The notes beneath the pieces were generated by a model, which did not search any database, was not told the origin of the DNA, and saw nothing but the letters and a program-made list of their open reading frames with translations. Shown piece after piece: positions 14,218 to 22,798 of a stretch of DNA of 26,021 nt. This DNA comes from JABWBD01 sp040768665 (lineage in GTDB: Bacteria; Planctomycetota; Planctomycetia; Pirellulales; Thermoguttaceae). The first letter of the stretch is position 1; each line of letters opens with the position of its first letter. Made by a program: the position numbers and the translations under genes. The stretch covers positions 1 through 26,021 of the forward strand of contig JAXGMN010000096.1 in assembly GCA_040768665.1 (NCBI GenBank), written 5' to 3'.

Positions 14218-15108
14218 TTGGCCGGACGAAAGCGGGGATTCACACTCGTCGAGCTGCTGGTCGTCCTCGGCATCCTGGCCGTGCTGGTCGCATTGCTGTT
14301 GCCGGCCGTCCAGGCCGCGCGCGAGGCCGCTCGCCGCGCGACGTGCGCGAGCCATATTCGGCAGATCGGATTGGCGCTGCACAACCGTCAGGAAGCGTAC
14401 GGAACCCTGCCCTCCGGATGGATCGTCCAGGCGTCCAACGGCGGCCCCGGCTGGGGCTGGGCAGCCATCCTCTTGCCGTACCTGGAGCAAGAGACGCTCG
14501 TGCAGACGGCAGGTCCCGGTTTTCCGCCCGGCAGCCCCGGCCCTAGCGGTCCACCCATCGGCGACCCTTCTCGCCGACGTTTTCGGGAAGCATTGCTGGA
14601 GGTCTACCTCTGCCCTTCCGATCCGGGCGATCCGCTCTTCATGCTTCACCAGGCCGGGGGCGGTGGTGGAGGCGGACCGGGTGGCCCGCCGCTTTTTGAA
14701 GTGGCTCGCGCCAATTACATGGGTCTGTTTGGAACGGTTGCCATCGAGAGCATGCCGCAAGCCGGCGACGGAGTATTTTTCCAGAACAGCCGAATACGCT
14801 TTGCCGACATCCGCGATGGTCTCAGCAATACGCTGCTTGTCGGCGAACGCTCCTCGCGGCCGGGCGGGTCAACCTGGGTGGGAGCAGTACCCGGGGCCCA
14901 TCGGGGCATGGCGAGGATCGTCGGCCGGACGGGGAGTGTGCCCAACGACGTCCTCAACGATCTGGCCGACTTCGGCAGCTATCATCCTTTCGGCGCCAAT
15001 TTCGTCATGGCGGACGGCGCGGTGCGGATGATCAGCGACGAGATCGACCTGGCCGTCTACCGTGCCCTTGCGACTCGGGCCGGCAACGAGGCGGTCACGC
15101 CGCCCTGA
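14218..15108 (+). CDS. DUF1559 pseudopilin-like protein (divergent member)
   Basis: This protein of about 296 residues has the leader MAGRKRG and a G/F prepilin cleavage site before FTLVELLVVLGILAVLVALLLP. It then has the family's VQAAREAARRATC, GLALHN, DGLSNTLLVGERS and a C-terminal H-X9-DG motif (YHPFGANFVMADGAVRMIS). A Gly/Pro-rich insert at about 141-155 (GGGGGGGPGGPP) is not found in the genes at 49-5721, and the sequence is otherwise distant from them. The frame opens at 14047, but the region before 14218 gives no prepilin-like leader. TTG at 14218, 12 bases after GGGAGAAGG, gives a typical short one. The stop lies 14 bases from the convergent GHL10-like gene. It is probably membrane-anchored. 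Confidence 0.88.
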   Translation: MAGRKRGFTLVELLVVLGILAVLVALLLPAVQAAREAARRATCASHIRQIGLALHNRQEAYGTLPSGWIVQASNGGPGWGWAAILLPYLEQETLVQTAGPGFPPGSPGPSGPPIGDPSRRRFREALLEVYLCPSDPGDPLFMLHQAGGGGGGGPGGPPLFEVARANYMGLFGTVAIESMPQAGDGVFFQNSRIRFADIRDGLSNTLLVGERSSRPGGSTWVGAVPGAHRGMARIVGRTGSVPNDVLNDLADFGSYHPFGANFVMADGAVRMISDEIDLAVYRALATRAGNEAVTPP

Positions 15109-15122
15109 CGTACCTGGCTTGG

Positions 15123-17282
15123 CTATTGCGTCTTCTCATACGCCACGCTCACGACCAGGTCCCGGCAAGCAAGCCCGGTGGCCCGGGCTTTCACCTCGTC
15201 CCACCAGGCCTCGCCGACCATTCCGCTGTTGGCAGCTCCGAAGGAAACCTGGTTGGCCGAATAGCCCGAGCGGGGCTTCAGCGCCCCGGGTGCGTCGATC
15301 CGCAGTTCGCCGTCGACGTAGACCCGCAGGCGATCTCCGTCCAGTTCCATGCGGTACTGATGGAAATCGTCGGTGGTATCCATCTTGTACTGCTTCGACC
15401 GATCGTGAAACAGCTCGACGCGGTCGGGCCACAGGCCCAGCCGTTCTCCGCTTTCCCCGTTACTGACGATCAAGAAACTCGATCCCGATTTGACCTTCGC
15501 CCGGGCTTCCACGGCCGCTTTGCCGCCCGGATCGGCGCCCCAGGCGTAGCGATAGTAGAGGTAGTCGCCCGAGACCTCGCCGCGATCGGCGAGAAAGACC
15601 GCGCCGTCGACAAGCTCCTCGTGGGTCCGCTGCGAGCCGGGATCGCGGTTCCAGGGCCGGCCCGGTTTCGCGCTGCCATCGTAGACGACGTTCCACAGGT
15701 CGGTGTCGGCCGCCGTTGGATCGACCGTGATTTCGACCAGGTTCTCGCCTCGTTTCATGCCCGCCGTTGGAACGACGTAATCGACCCAGCCCTCGCTCAA
15801 CTTGCCGCCGGTCAATTCGGAACCATTGAGCTTTACGTGAAGCTGTCGTGCGTTTTGGATATCGGGGATTTCCAAGTGCAGTTCCACGCGCGGCTTCAAC
15901 CCGCGATCTGCGGCCTCTTTCAGATCGTCGCCGATCCGGATCGGCAATTCCACCGGCTTGTTCGCCGTGACGAGCCGAGGATGCGACGGCCCAAACAGCG
16001 GCTCCGTGCGGTACTCTCGCCCCTTGGCCAAAAACCGCCTCGGATCGTCATCGCGGACCGTGACGAAGTAGAGCTTGTCCAGCGGCAGCAACGTCTCGGG
16101 ATCGCCGATTTCTCGCCAGATTACGGCGTTCGGATCGAAGTTGTTGAACACGTGCAGGCCGTCGGCTCCGGCGGACCAGGCGTTCATGGCCCGGCCGCGA
16201 TAGCTCGCGGTGGAGCTGCGCCGAAAACGCGTTTCGCCGCGAACCCGTGAATCGCTCAGGCAGGGATAGACCGGCACACCGTGCTTGTGCCCCAGTTCGA
16301 CGCTGTACTCCCACGGGCTCAGCCGGAAGTAGCAGGTCGTGATGAGGATGTCGAGAAGTCCTTCCTGCAGCCATCGCTCGATGTCGAAGCCCATATCGCG
16401 GCAGTATCCGACGGAATCGGGCACTCGCATGGAAACGAGAATGGGCCGGTCGCGCTTGGCGCCCAGGTCTTCGGTCATCTTGCGCACTCGGCGCATCAGG
16501 TCGGTCATCATCTCGCGCTCGGACTGGCTGGCCTCGCCGCCGGCCGCCGTGCTCTTGAAGTAGCAGAGATGGCGGAAGAAATCGAGTTCCACCCCGTCGA
16601 GGTCGTAGTTGCGACAGGCTTCCTCGATGTAGCGGAAGGCTAAATCACGGATCTCCGGCCTGGCGTAGTCGACGGAGCTCCAGCGGCCGAACGGCGTCCG
16701 CTTGATGGGATCGCCGACGAGCCATTCGGGATGCTCGATCTTGAGCGGAGGAAACAGGTAGTACGGCTTGTCGGGATGGTGCGCGGCGTCGTGCGTGTCG
16801 TTCATCCGCATCGACCAGAAGACCTCCATGCCATGCTCATGGCCGAACTCGACCACGGCCCGGAGACAATCGGTCCCCTGATCGATGAGCTCCCGGGCGA
16901 TATTGCGGGTATCGGGCTGGATGCCGAACTCGCGCCCGGATCGGTCCAGCACGGTGCCGACCTTGGTGTCGTGCGTGAAGTAGCTGAAGCCCGAGCTTGT
17001 CGGGCAGAACGCGATCGCTCCAACCTGGGTGCCGGCCAGCGGAGTCGTCCGCTTCGCCAGGAACGCTTCCACCGTAGCTTTCTCATCTTTGGGAAAGTAG
17101 ATGACGTCGCATCCGTCGTTGTTCATGATGATGCGGCGCGGTTGCCGTGCGAGTTCGCTCCGTCGGCGACGGAGCTGCTCAAGCGAGAGGCCGCCCTCGG
17201 ACTGGCTGTATGCAGTGACAAAGCAGGCAAACGTCAATGCCGGCAGAATGGCAATGGTGCGATTAAACCATGAGCGGTGCAT
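15123..17282 (-). CDS. Secreted GHL10-like (glycoside hydrolase-like) protein
   Basis: This 719-residue protein has a signal peptide (about 1-25, ending near VTAYS). The first two-thirds resemble family-10-like glycosylhydrolases with a TIM-barrel layout: RRIIMNNDGCDVIYFP at about 50, HGMEVFWSMRMNDTHD at about 150, WSSVDYARPEIRDLAFRYIE at about 201 and DLDGVELDFFRHLCYF at about 227-242. The D-G-x-E-x-D-F strand is where catalytic acids are expected. The C-terminal part looks like beta-sandwich modules, the last of LamG/concanavalin type (YRMELDGDRLRVYVDGELRI). The ATG at 17282 has AGAGGAG 8 bases upstream; earlier in-frame codons have no such site. It is probably periplasmic or extracellular and acts on a glycan. 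The substrate is unknown. Confidence 0.88.
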   Translation of the reverse strand: MHRSWFNRTIAILPALTFACFVTAYSQSEGGLSLEQLRRRRSELARQPRRIIMNNDGCDVIYFPKDEKATVEAFLAKRTTPLAGTQVGAIAFCPTSSGFSYFTHDTKVGTVLDRSGREFGIQPDTRNIARELIDQGTDCLRAVVEFGHEHGMEVFWSMRMNDTHDAAHHPDKPYYLFPPLKIEHPEWLVGDPIKRTPFGRWSSVDYARPEIRDLAFRYIEEACRNYDLDGVELDFFRHLCYFKSTAAGGEASQSEREMMTDLMRRVRKMTEDLGAKRDRPILVSMRVPDSVGYCRDMGFDIERWLQEGLLDILITTCYFRLSPWEYSVELGHKHGVPVYPCLSDSRVRGETRFRRSSTASYRGRAMNAWSAGADGLHVFNNFDPNAVIWREIGDPETLLPLDKLYFVTVRDDDPRRFLAKGREYRTEPLFGPSHPRLVTANKPVELPIRIGDDLKEAADRGLKPRVELHLEIPDIQNARQLHVKLNGSELTGGKLSEGWVDYVVPTAGMKRGENLVEITVDPTAADTDLWNVVYDGSAKPGRPWNRDPGSQRTHEELVDGAVFLADRGEVSGDYLYYRYAWGADPGGKAAVEARAKVKSGSSFLIVSNGESGERLGLWPDRVELFHDRSKQYKMDTTDDFHQYRMELDGDRLRVYVDGELRIDAPGALKPRSGYSANQVSFGAANSGMVGEAWWDEVKARATGLACRDLVVSVAYEKTQ

Positions 17283-17561
17283 CCGTCGACTCCTCTTCGA
17301 AAACGCGTCTGAATCGGCAATTGTGCCCTGGTCGTAGGCTATAGGGATTACCGGCGCGGTGCAAGCGGGGGCGTACGCCCTCGGGCTGGTCGGTTTCTGT
17401 TTCGTCGGCGACCGCGTGACCCGCCCCCCGCCGGACGCTGCGGCGTCTGCCTTTTCGTTCTGGCCGTCAATTTGAGGGGGTGGCGATATTTGACTTCGTC
17501 CCAAGCAGCCCGAACAATGCCTTGGACAAGCCCGCGGCTTCAGAGGATCCCCGGCGAGACT
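17283..17561. other. Divergent intergenic region
   Basis: The stretch lies between the GHL10-like gene (minus) and the hydrolase gene (plus). It holds the minus-strand ribosome site (AGAGGAG at about 17291-17297). No clear promoter boxes or repeats were found. Confidence 0.35.
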
Positions 17562-18137
17562 ATGCACCTGGCAAATCAAGCTGCTTACGGCAGTGCGCTG
17601 CTACTGATCGACGTGATCAACGATCTCGAGTTTCCCGGTGGCGACCGTCTATTCGAACAGGCGCACGCGATGGCCAAACAGGTGGCTATGCTGAAACGCC
17701 GTGCCAGGCGGGCCGAGGTTCCGGTGATTTACGTCAATGGTGACGACGATCGCTGGCAGCCCAGTTTCAGCCGCCGGGTCGACCGATGTCTCCGGGACAA
17801 CGTCCGCGGCCGCCCGGTGGTCGAGTTGCTCCGTCCCGAGGAGAAAGACTACTTCGTCCTGAAATCGCAGCATTCCCCCTGCTTTCTGTCGAACCTCGAC
17901 GTACTCCTGGAAAAATTGCATGTCAGGACACTCATCCTGACGGGCATGGCGGCGGACCTTTGCGTTCTGTTTTCTGCCAACGACATCTATCTGAGCAGCT
18001 ATCACATCGTCGTGCCAAGTGATTGCATTGCGTCGAAAAGCGACGAGGGCACGGCGAGTGCCCTGAGGCAACTGCGACACGTGCTGGGCGCCGAGATTCG
18101 CCGATCCGAGGACCTGCGGTTCACGCCGGTCTACTAG
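17562..18137 (+). CDS. Isochorismatase-family cysteine hydrolase
   Basis: This 191-residue protein has the full catalytic triad of the family: D17 in LLLIDVINDLEF, K101 in FVLKSQHSPCF, and C134 in TGMAADLCVLFSA. The cis-peptide-type TGMA before the cysteine helix is also present. Members hydrolyse amide or ester bonds in small molecules such as nicotinamide, ureidoacrylate or isochorismate; the exact substrate cannot be read here. The frame is open from 17472, but the ATG at 17562 gives the normal family N-terminus just before the first strand. A weak site (GGCGAG) precedes it. It is cytoplasmic, with no signal peptide. The gene stands alone; the next gene starts 108 bases later behind its own possible promoter. 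Confidence 0.92.
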   Translation: MHLANQAAYGSALLLIDVINDLEFPGGDRLFEQAHAMAKQVAMLKRRARRAEVPVIYVNGDDDRWQPSFSRRVDRCLRDNVRGRPVVELLRPEEKDYFVLKSQHSPCFLSNLDVLLEKLHVRTLILTGMAADLCVLFSANDIYLSSYHIVVPSDCIASKSDEGTASALRQLRHVLGAEIRRSEDLRFTPVY

Positions 18138-18157
18138 CCTCGCTCTCAAGAACCGGC

Positions 18158-18186
18158 TTTCGCTGCGGATACCCTGGCACTACAAT
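18158..18186 (+). promoter_or_regulatory. Candidate promoter of the HzsA-like gene
   Basis: TACAAT (18181-18186) is a good -10 box, also seen in the DUF4058 promoter. The -35 position with a 17-base spacer is TTTCGC, which is poor. The gene starts 60 bases further on. Confidence 0.35.
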
Positions 18187-18245
18187 GGGAATTCGACTCA
18201 AGTCGCCACGCCTCCCCCCCGCCTGTGATTCACGGAGCCCTCGCA

Positions 18246-20654
18246 ATGACATTCGCTCGCTGCGGTCATCCGGCATGTGCTCTTGCCGCTGTGGTGTTGG
18301 TCGGCATTTTCGTGCCCGGAGTCGCCGCTGCGGATTACCAGGCCGGCGCGATGCTTCAAAGGATGCTTGTGGGGCCGATGGCGGGAGTGGAGGAAATCGT
18401 GTTCGCAGTCCGTGTACCGGGCCGGGATCACTGGTACGTTACGTTCGGGAATTACGCCGACCACTCCGAGTACCCCGAGCGACTTGCCTTCAAGAAAGAG
18501 GACGGCGTCTATTGGGGCTACGCCGAGGGGGGACGACTCTGTCGGCTCAATCTGCGGACCGGCGATTTGAGGGTAATCCTGGAGGATCCCAAGGGCGGCG
18601 TCCGCGACCCGCAACTCCACTACGACGGCAAGAAGATCCTCTTTTCTTACCGCAAGGGTGGAGAGCATCCGTTCCACCTGTACGAAATCAACATCGACGG
18701 CACGGGGCTGCACCAATTGACCGACGGAGCGGACGACGACATCGAGCCGACGTACTGTCCGGACGGCAGCATCATCTTCTGTTCCTCGCGATGTCGGCGC
18801 TTCGTCAATTGCTGGTACACGCGCGTGGCCGCTCTTTACCGCTGCGATGGCGACGGCAAAAACGTCCGCATGCTCTCCAGCAACAACGACCATGACAATA
18901 CGCCTTGGATGCTTCCCGACGGCCGGGTGCTCTACATGCGCTGGGAGTACGTCGATCGCAGCCAGGTGCACTTTCATCATCTCTGGACGATGAACCCGGA
19001 CGGCACGAACCAGATGGTCTACTACGGGAATCTGCACGGCGGCATCGCGATGCTCGACGCCAAGCCGATCCCCGGAACCGGAAAGGTGGTTTCTTCGTTT
19101 TCACCGGGGCACGGTCGGCCGGAACATCTCGGCCACGTCGCCATCGTTGCCCCGGGGCGCGGCCCTGATGCCAAGCAAGCCGCGCGAGACATCACGAAGC
19201 GGCCGGAATGGAAGGATCCCTGGGGCTTCAGCGAAGATTGCTTCCTGGTGGCCCACGCCAAGGGGCTTTTCGTGATGGATGGCCAGGGAAATAGCGAATT
19301 GGTCTACGAATTGCCCGAATCGGACCGGCACATGCAGTGTCACGAACCGCGTCCACTCGCGCCGCGACCCCGCGAGGCGGTCATTCCGCCACGGACCGAC
19401 CTCCGCAAGGCCACCGGCCGGCTGGTGCTTGAGGACATCTACCATGGCCGCAGCATGGACGGCGTCGAGCGAGGGCAGGTCAAGAAGCTGCTGGTGCTGC
19501 AGCAACTGCCGAAACCGGTCAATTTTTCCGGTGGGATGCAGCCGCTGACGATCGGCGGCTCGTTTACGTTGGCCGAGGTGGTCGGCACGGTGCCGGTCGA
19601 GCCCGACGGATCGGCCTATATGGAACTGCCGGCCCTGCGTTCGCTCTTCTTCGTGGCACTTGACGAGAATGACATTTCCGTCAAGCGAATGCACAGCTTT
19701 CTGACGCTCCAGCCGGGCGAGACAACAAGCTGCGTCGGCTGCCACGAGCAGCGCGTCCGCGCGCCGCTGCTTGTCGACCGGGACCTGCTGGCTTTACGGC
19801 GGCTTCCCAGTCCCGTTGAGCCGATCACGGACGTACCCAGCGTGTTGGACTTCCCTCGTGACATCCAGCCGATCCTGGATAAGCACTGTGTCGAGTGTCA
19901 CAGCGCCGATCGCTATGACGGGAAGGTTGACCTATGCGGCGACAAGACCACGATGTACACGATCAGCTACCACACGATGCAGACCCGCGATCTCGTGGTC
20001 GACGGGCGCAACCAGCCGTTCGGCAACCGCCCGCCCTACAGCTACGGCAGCGCCGCGAGCCGCCTGATGCAACTTATCGACGGCAGCCATTACGACGTCA
20101 AGGTCTCCGATCTGGAGAAGAAAACGATCCGTCTGTGGATTGAGACCAGCGCCACCTACCCCGGGACCTACGCCTCGCTCGGGTGTGGTGACTACTCCGT
20201 TCACCTGCCCTGGGGAGCAATGAAAAAGGGCTGCGGCGACTGCCACGGAAAGCAGTACACTGACCGGAACGAGAAGCGGTACGATCTGTTCTTCCCGCGG
20301 GGCACGGCTGGAAGGCCCGGCCCGCTGGTGAACCTTTCCCGCCCCGAGAAATCCTTCCTGCTGCGGGCCCCGTTGGCCAAAGCAGCCGGCGGCCACGCCC
20401 TGTGCAAGGAAGCGGTGTTCAAGAGCACGGACGATCCGCTGTACCAGAGCATGCTCGCCGCGATTCGCGACGGTCACAACCGTCTCATGGCGGGTAAACG
20501 CTTCGACATGCCGGGCTTCCGTCCCAACGAGCACTATATCCGCGAAATGCAGCGGTTTGGGATCTTACCAAAGGACTTGAAGCCGGAAGACCCGATCGAC
20601 GTCTACGCCACCGATCGGGCCTACTGGGACTCGTTCCATTTCGGGGAGCAGTAG
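18246..20654 (+). CDS. HzsA-like PD40-repeat protein with three heme c motifs
   Basis: This 802-residue exported protein has a signal peptide (about 1-29, ending VAAA). A beta-propeller of PD40/TolB-type repeats covers about 45-330 (DPQLHYDGKKILFSYRKGGE, DGTGLHQLTDG, IEPTYCPDGSIIFCSSR). The C-terminal half has three CxxCH heme c sites: CVGCH at 496-500, CVECH at 548-552 and CGDCH at 663-667. The arrangement matches the hydrazine synthase alpha-related proteins common in non-anammox planctomycetes, so hydrazine synthesis should not be inferred. Electron transfer in the periplasm is the likely role. ATG at 18246 (GGAG 8 bases before) is preferred to GTG at 18225. Confidence 0.9.
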   Translation: MTFARCGHPACALAAVVLVGIFVPGVAAADYQAGAMLQRMLVGPMAGVEEIVFAVRVPGRDHWYVTFGNYADHSEYPERLAFKKEDGVYWGYAEGGRLCRLNLRTGDLRVILEDPKGGVRDPQLHYDGKKILFSYRKGGEHPFHLYEINIDGTGLHQLTDGADDDIEPTYCPDGSIIFCSSRCRRFVNCWYTRVAALYRCDGDGKNVRMLSSNNDHDNTPWMLPDGRVLYMRWEYVDRSQVHFHHLWTMNPDGTNQMVYYGNLHGGIAMLDAKPIPGTGKVVSSFSPGHGRPEHLGHVAIVAPGRGPDAKQAARDITKRPEWKDPWGFSEDCFLVAHAKGLFVMDGQGNSELVYELPESDRHMQCHEPRPLAPRPREAVIPPRTDLRKATGRLVLEDIYHGRSMDGVERGQVKKLLVLQQLPKPVNFSGGMQPLTIGGSFTLAEVVGTVPVEPDGSAYMELPALRSLFFVALDENDISVKRMHSFLTLQPGETTSCVGCHEQRVRAPLLVDRDLLALRRLPSPVEPITDVPSVLDFPRDIQPILDKHCVECHSADRYDGKVDLCGDKTTMYTISYHTMQTRDLVVDGRNQPFGNRPPYSYGSAASRLMQLIDGSHYDVKVSDLEKKTIRLWIETSATYPGTYASLGCGDYSVHLPWGAMKKGCGDCHGKQYTDRNEKRYDLFFPRGTAGRPGPLVNLSRPEKSFLLRAPLAKAAGGHALCKEAVFKSTDDPLYQSMLAAIRDGHNRLMAGKRFDMPGFRPNEHYIREMQRFGILPKDLKPEDPIDVYATDRAYWDSFHFGEQ

Positions 20655-20670
20655 GCTTCAACGAGAGGCG

Positions 20671-20919
20671 ATGCACCCGGCGGTCCGGCTTGCCCGTCTG
20701 CGTCTGCTGTTCCACCGGCGAATCGCCGTGGCATTGGCCACGGAGGACGATCTTCTGGCAGCCGTGTATCGGCATTACCACGCCAGCGAAGGCGAAGGTG
20801 CTCCCTCGCCCTTGGCTGCCGCATTGCTCGCCCAACAGCTCGCCCGATTCGGCGAGGTGCTCCGTCCGGTTCAGTCCGATCCGACGCCTATGAGCTCCAG
20901 GTCGAAGATAAGCGTGTGA
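20671..20919 (+). CDS. Small protein of unknown function
   Basis: The frame encodes 82 residues starting MHPAVRLARLRLLFHRRIAV, 16 bases after the HzsA-like gene, with GAGAGG before the ATG. The first 65 residues look helical and basic (DDLLAAVYRHYHASEGEG, LAAALLAQQLARFGEVL). The last 16 codons overlap the convergent FKBP gene and look non-native. The position suggests co-transcription with the multiheme gene. It is not recognised as a known family and may be a chance frame. Confidence 0.35.
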   Translation: MHPAVRLARLRLLFHRRIAVALATEDDLLAAVYRHYHASEGEGAPSPLAAALLAQQLARFGEVLRPVQSDPTPMSSRSKISV

Positions 20920-21294
20920 CCCGCCAGCGGATGATTGGCGTCGACGACGGCCGAGTCGTCATTCAACTCGCGAATCCAGACCGGGATCTCCTGATCGCCC
21001 TGCACGGCGCGGCTGGTCCCCCACACTGACCTGATCCGGCAATTGTTCGCGGGAAATGGTCTGTTCCAGGGCAGGGTTCCGCTGGCCGTAACCTTCGTCA
21101 GGCGGCAGCGTCACGGTCTTCTTTTCGCCTTCTTCCATACCGATAACGGCGTTGCTCACGCCCGGAATCACCTGCCCCCCGCCGGCAACAAATTCCAGCG
21201 GGTCGCGCTCGGTCGACGTATCGAAGACTCTCCCGTCTTCAAAACGGCCGGTATAGTGGATGCGGACAACATCCCCCTGGGATGCTTGGGCCAT
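20871..21294 (-). pseudogene. FKBP-type peptidyl-prolyl isomerase, frameshifted
   Basis: The first 95 codons are a clear SlyD/FKBP-like isomerase: GDVVRIHYTGRFEDGRVFDT, then EFVAGGGQVIPGVSNAVIGM, then LPPDEGYGQRNP. At a run of five G's on this strand (C's at 21018-21022) the frame is lost. Removing one G restores a reading to a stop at 20871: AVQGDQEIPVWIRELNDDSA, then VVDANHPLAGHTLIFDLELI. That is the expected ending and gives about 140 residues. Ribosome site GGAGG precedes the ATG. The change lies in a homopolymer, so it may be a sequencing error rather than decay; if so the enzyme is intact. It would assist protein folding in the cytoplasm, as no signal peptide is seen. Confidence 0.85.
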
Positions 21295-21882
21295 AACGGC
21301 TCCTCCCTTCTGTCGTTGGGTAAGGCCGAAGAGTGCACCAAGCGGCTCGCGGTGCTCGCGAGAACTCAGCGGGAAGCCGATCCCGATTCTCCGGACTATT
21401 CCCTGGTTCGGATATTCGCGTCCAACGTATGCCTAATGCAAGGGTACGAGGCAGCGCAAACGAAGTCAACCGCCGATCGACGGATCGACGAGCGCCTGCG
21501 AAAGCGCAGGCGTAGGCAAAGAGATCACCCAGCCGTCGGCCGTTGGTCAGGGGAGGGAGCCGGCGGGCAGAGCGGAGCGGGTTAGCAAGTTGTCAAAGAG
21601 CTCCGGAGCGGCGAGCCGCAAAGTCGGCTGGCGCCGGTCCGTGGGGGCATGTGTTCACATGTCCATTCACCTGCGTCATTGTGGTCGATGCGGCGCGCCA
21701 GGTCAAGCAATTTCTTGAAACAAGAGCGGTAAGTGGATGCGGGGTATTGGAGTTATTACGCGGTCGCATGGAGCCGGAAGTGCGTCGCACGGTACGGCCC
21801 AGCGCTTGATGGGATGGCTCATCTTTGGAGTGCGGGTGACTTGTCACCGCTTTGTTTGCTTGCTTCCCTTGTTCGTGGACTG
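21295..21882. other. Gene-poor region upstream of the FKBP gene
   Basis: No gene can be supported; the open frames lack family resemblance and ribosome sites. The region holds the promoter-like pair at 21441-21469, a perfect 8-bp hairpin with a 4-base loop (CGCCTGCG 21493-21500, CGCAGGCG 21505-21512), and a small palindrome CATGTG-TT-CACATG at about 21648-21661. Confidence 0.35.
21441..21469 (-). promoter_or_regulatory. Candidate promoter of the FKBP gene
   Basis: On the minus strand TTGACT (21469-21464) is followed after 17 bases by TACCCT (21446-21441). The -35 box and spacing are good and the -10 box is fair. The start codon is about 145 bases away, so the leader would be long. Confidence 0.3.
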
Positions 21883-21983
21883 AGAGCCTGTCCCAAAACC
21901 TCGCGAGAAGAAGGGGACAGGCACATTTTGCTCCGAAGACTCCGCAAAATGAGCCAGTCCCCGACGGTTTTGAGACAGGCTCT
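21883..21983. repeat. Palindromic element, third member of the AGAGCCTRTC family
   Basis: AGAGCCTGTC (21883-21892) pairs with GACAGGCTCT (21974-21983), CAAAACC (21894-21900) with GGTTTTG (21966-21972), GGGGAC (21913-21918) with GTCCCC (21957-21962), and ATTTTG (21925-21930) with CAAAAT (21945-21950). The outer arms resemble those at 1051 and 3408, while the inner GGGGAC arms recall the element at 13842. Confidence 0.75.
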
Positions 21984-22026
21984 GAGAGTGGCGAACGTTC
22001 GAGCGGATTTCCTGGTTGCTACGGTG

Positions 22027-22140
22027 CTATGCAACGCACCAAGGGGTGTTGCATGGAAGGAAAGGACGACGCAAGTTGTTCGGTGGGCAAGGGTTCGGGC
22101 AAAGGCCGGAGCTAGTAGTTGTGAGGTACGTGTTGCATAG
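22027..22140. repeat. Inverted repeat CTATGCAAC / GTTGCATAG
   Basis: CTATGCAAC (22027-22035) pairs with GTTGCATAG (22132-22140), and a further TGTTGCATGG copy of the right arm occurs just inside the left end at about 22048. The 96 bases between are not obviously folded or coding. The ends look like those of a short element. Confidence 0.45.
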
Positions 22141-22798
22141 AACGCAAGGGCCTGGATCGGGCGCCGAGTTTCGCCATTGAGAAGATCGCGCAGGGGCTGG
22201 TCGGCAAAAAATTTGGGGGTGGGTCTGTAGATGTCGTACCCTCGGGGCAAAGCCGCAGCAACGACGTCCCGTCACGGAAGACGCAAATGAGGCACAGGTG
22301 CAAGCAACTCGGCCAAGCCGGACGGAGATTTCTATGCGGATAGCTGGGACGGCCTACTCGAACTGAAACAGTCGCAGGTGTCCGACGCCGAGAAGCTCTT
22401 GGTAGGTCGGCATGTTGATTAGGTCCAAGCTATCTACGTCCCCTCCGAAGTGGCAATATCTCGGCCAAACGCGTTTTGCCGAAACGAGTCTGCGCCGCTC
22501 CCTCTGCCGTGGTTCCGAAAATCGCGTCGCCCTCAGACCATTGGAGCTGCAGATTTCGACCGAAAGATGTGCCGCTCGGTCCGGGGGAAATCAGCGAAGT
22601 GTTTTCACCTGACAGAGTTATGTACGTACGTCACGTTGGACGCGTTCTGACCTTGGGACTCGCTATTCTTAGGCCGGTGGCAGCCGGAGACACGTAAACG
22701 GCACCTGGTGGGGGGCAGCGTCGGGTGTCATGGCTGCCGGAATCAGCGAGTATGGCAGGATGTCGACACCGAATTACCACTTGATCAGGGGGGGCGCT
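22141..22798. other. Gene-poor region with a possible coding relic
   Basis: No full gene is seen. In the plus frame ending at the stop 22420-22422, the codons from about 22312 read AKPDGDFYADSWDGLLELKQ, then SQVSDAEKLLVGRHVD. This looks like the tail of a real protein without a start, as a TGA lies at 22288-22290. The rest, including about 22430-22720, has no recognisable motif. Confidence 0.3.

Noticed and set aside
12671..15031. A 786-codon plus-strand frame
   Set aside because: It is antisense to the kinase gene and then reads the DUF1559 gene at 14218 in the wrong frame. High GC content keeps such shadows open.
15126..16250. A 374-codon plus-strand frame
   Set aside because: It is antisense to the GHL10-like gene and has no recognisable domain.
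18246..20654. Evidence for anammox metabolism
   Set aside because: HzsA-related PD40 multiheme proteins are widespread in planctomycetes without anammox; no beta or gamma subunit genes are adjacent.
21819..22250. A 143-codon minus-strand frame (MPRGYDIYRPTPKFFADQ start)
   Set aside because: It crosses the palindrome at 21883-21983, has no family match I can recognise and no ribosome site. The first 40 codons might be a relic, but this cannot be supported.
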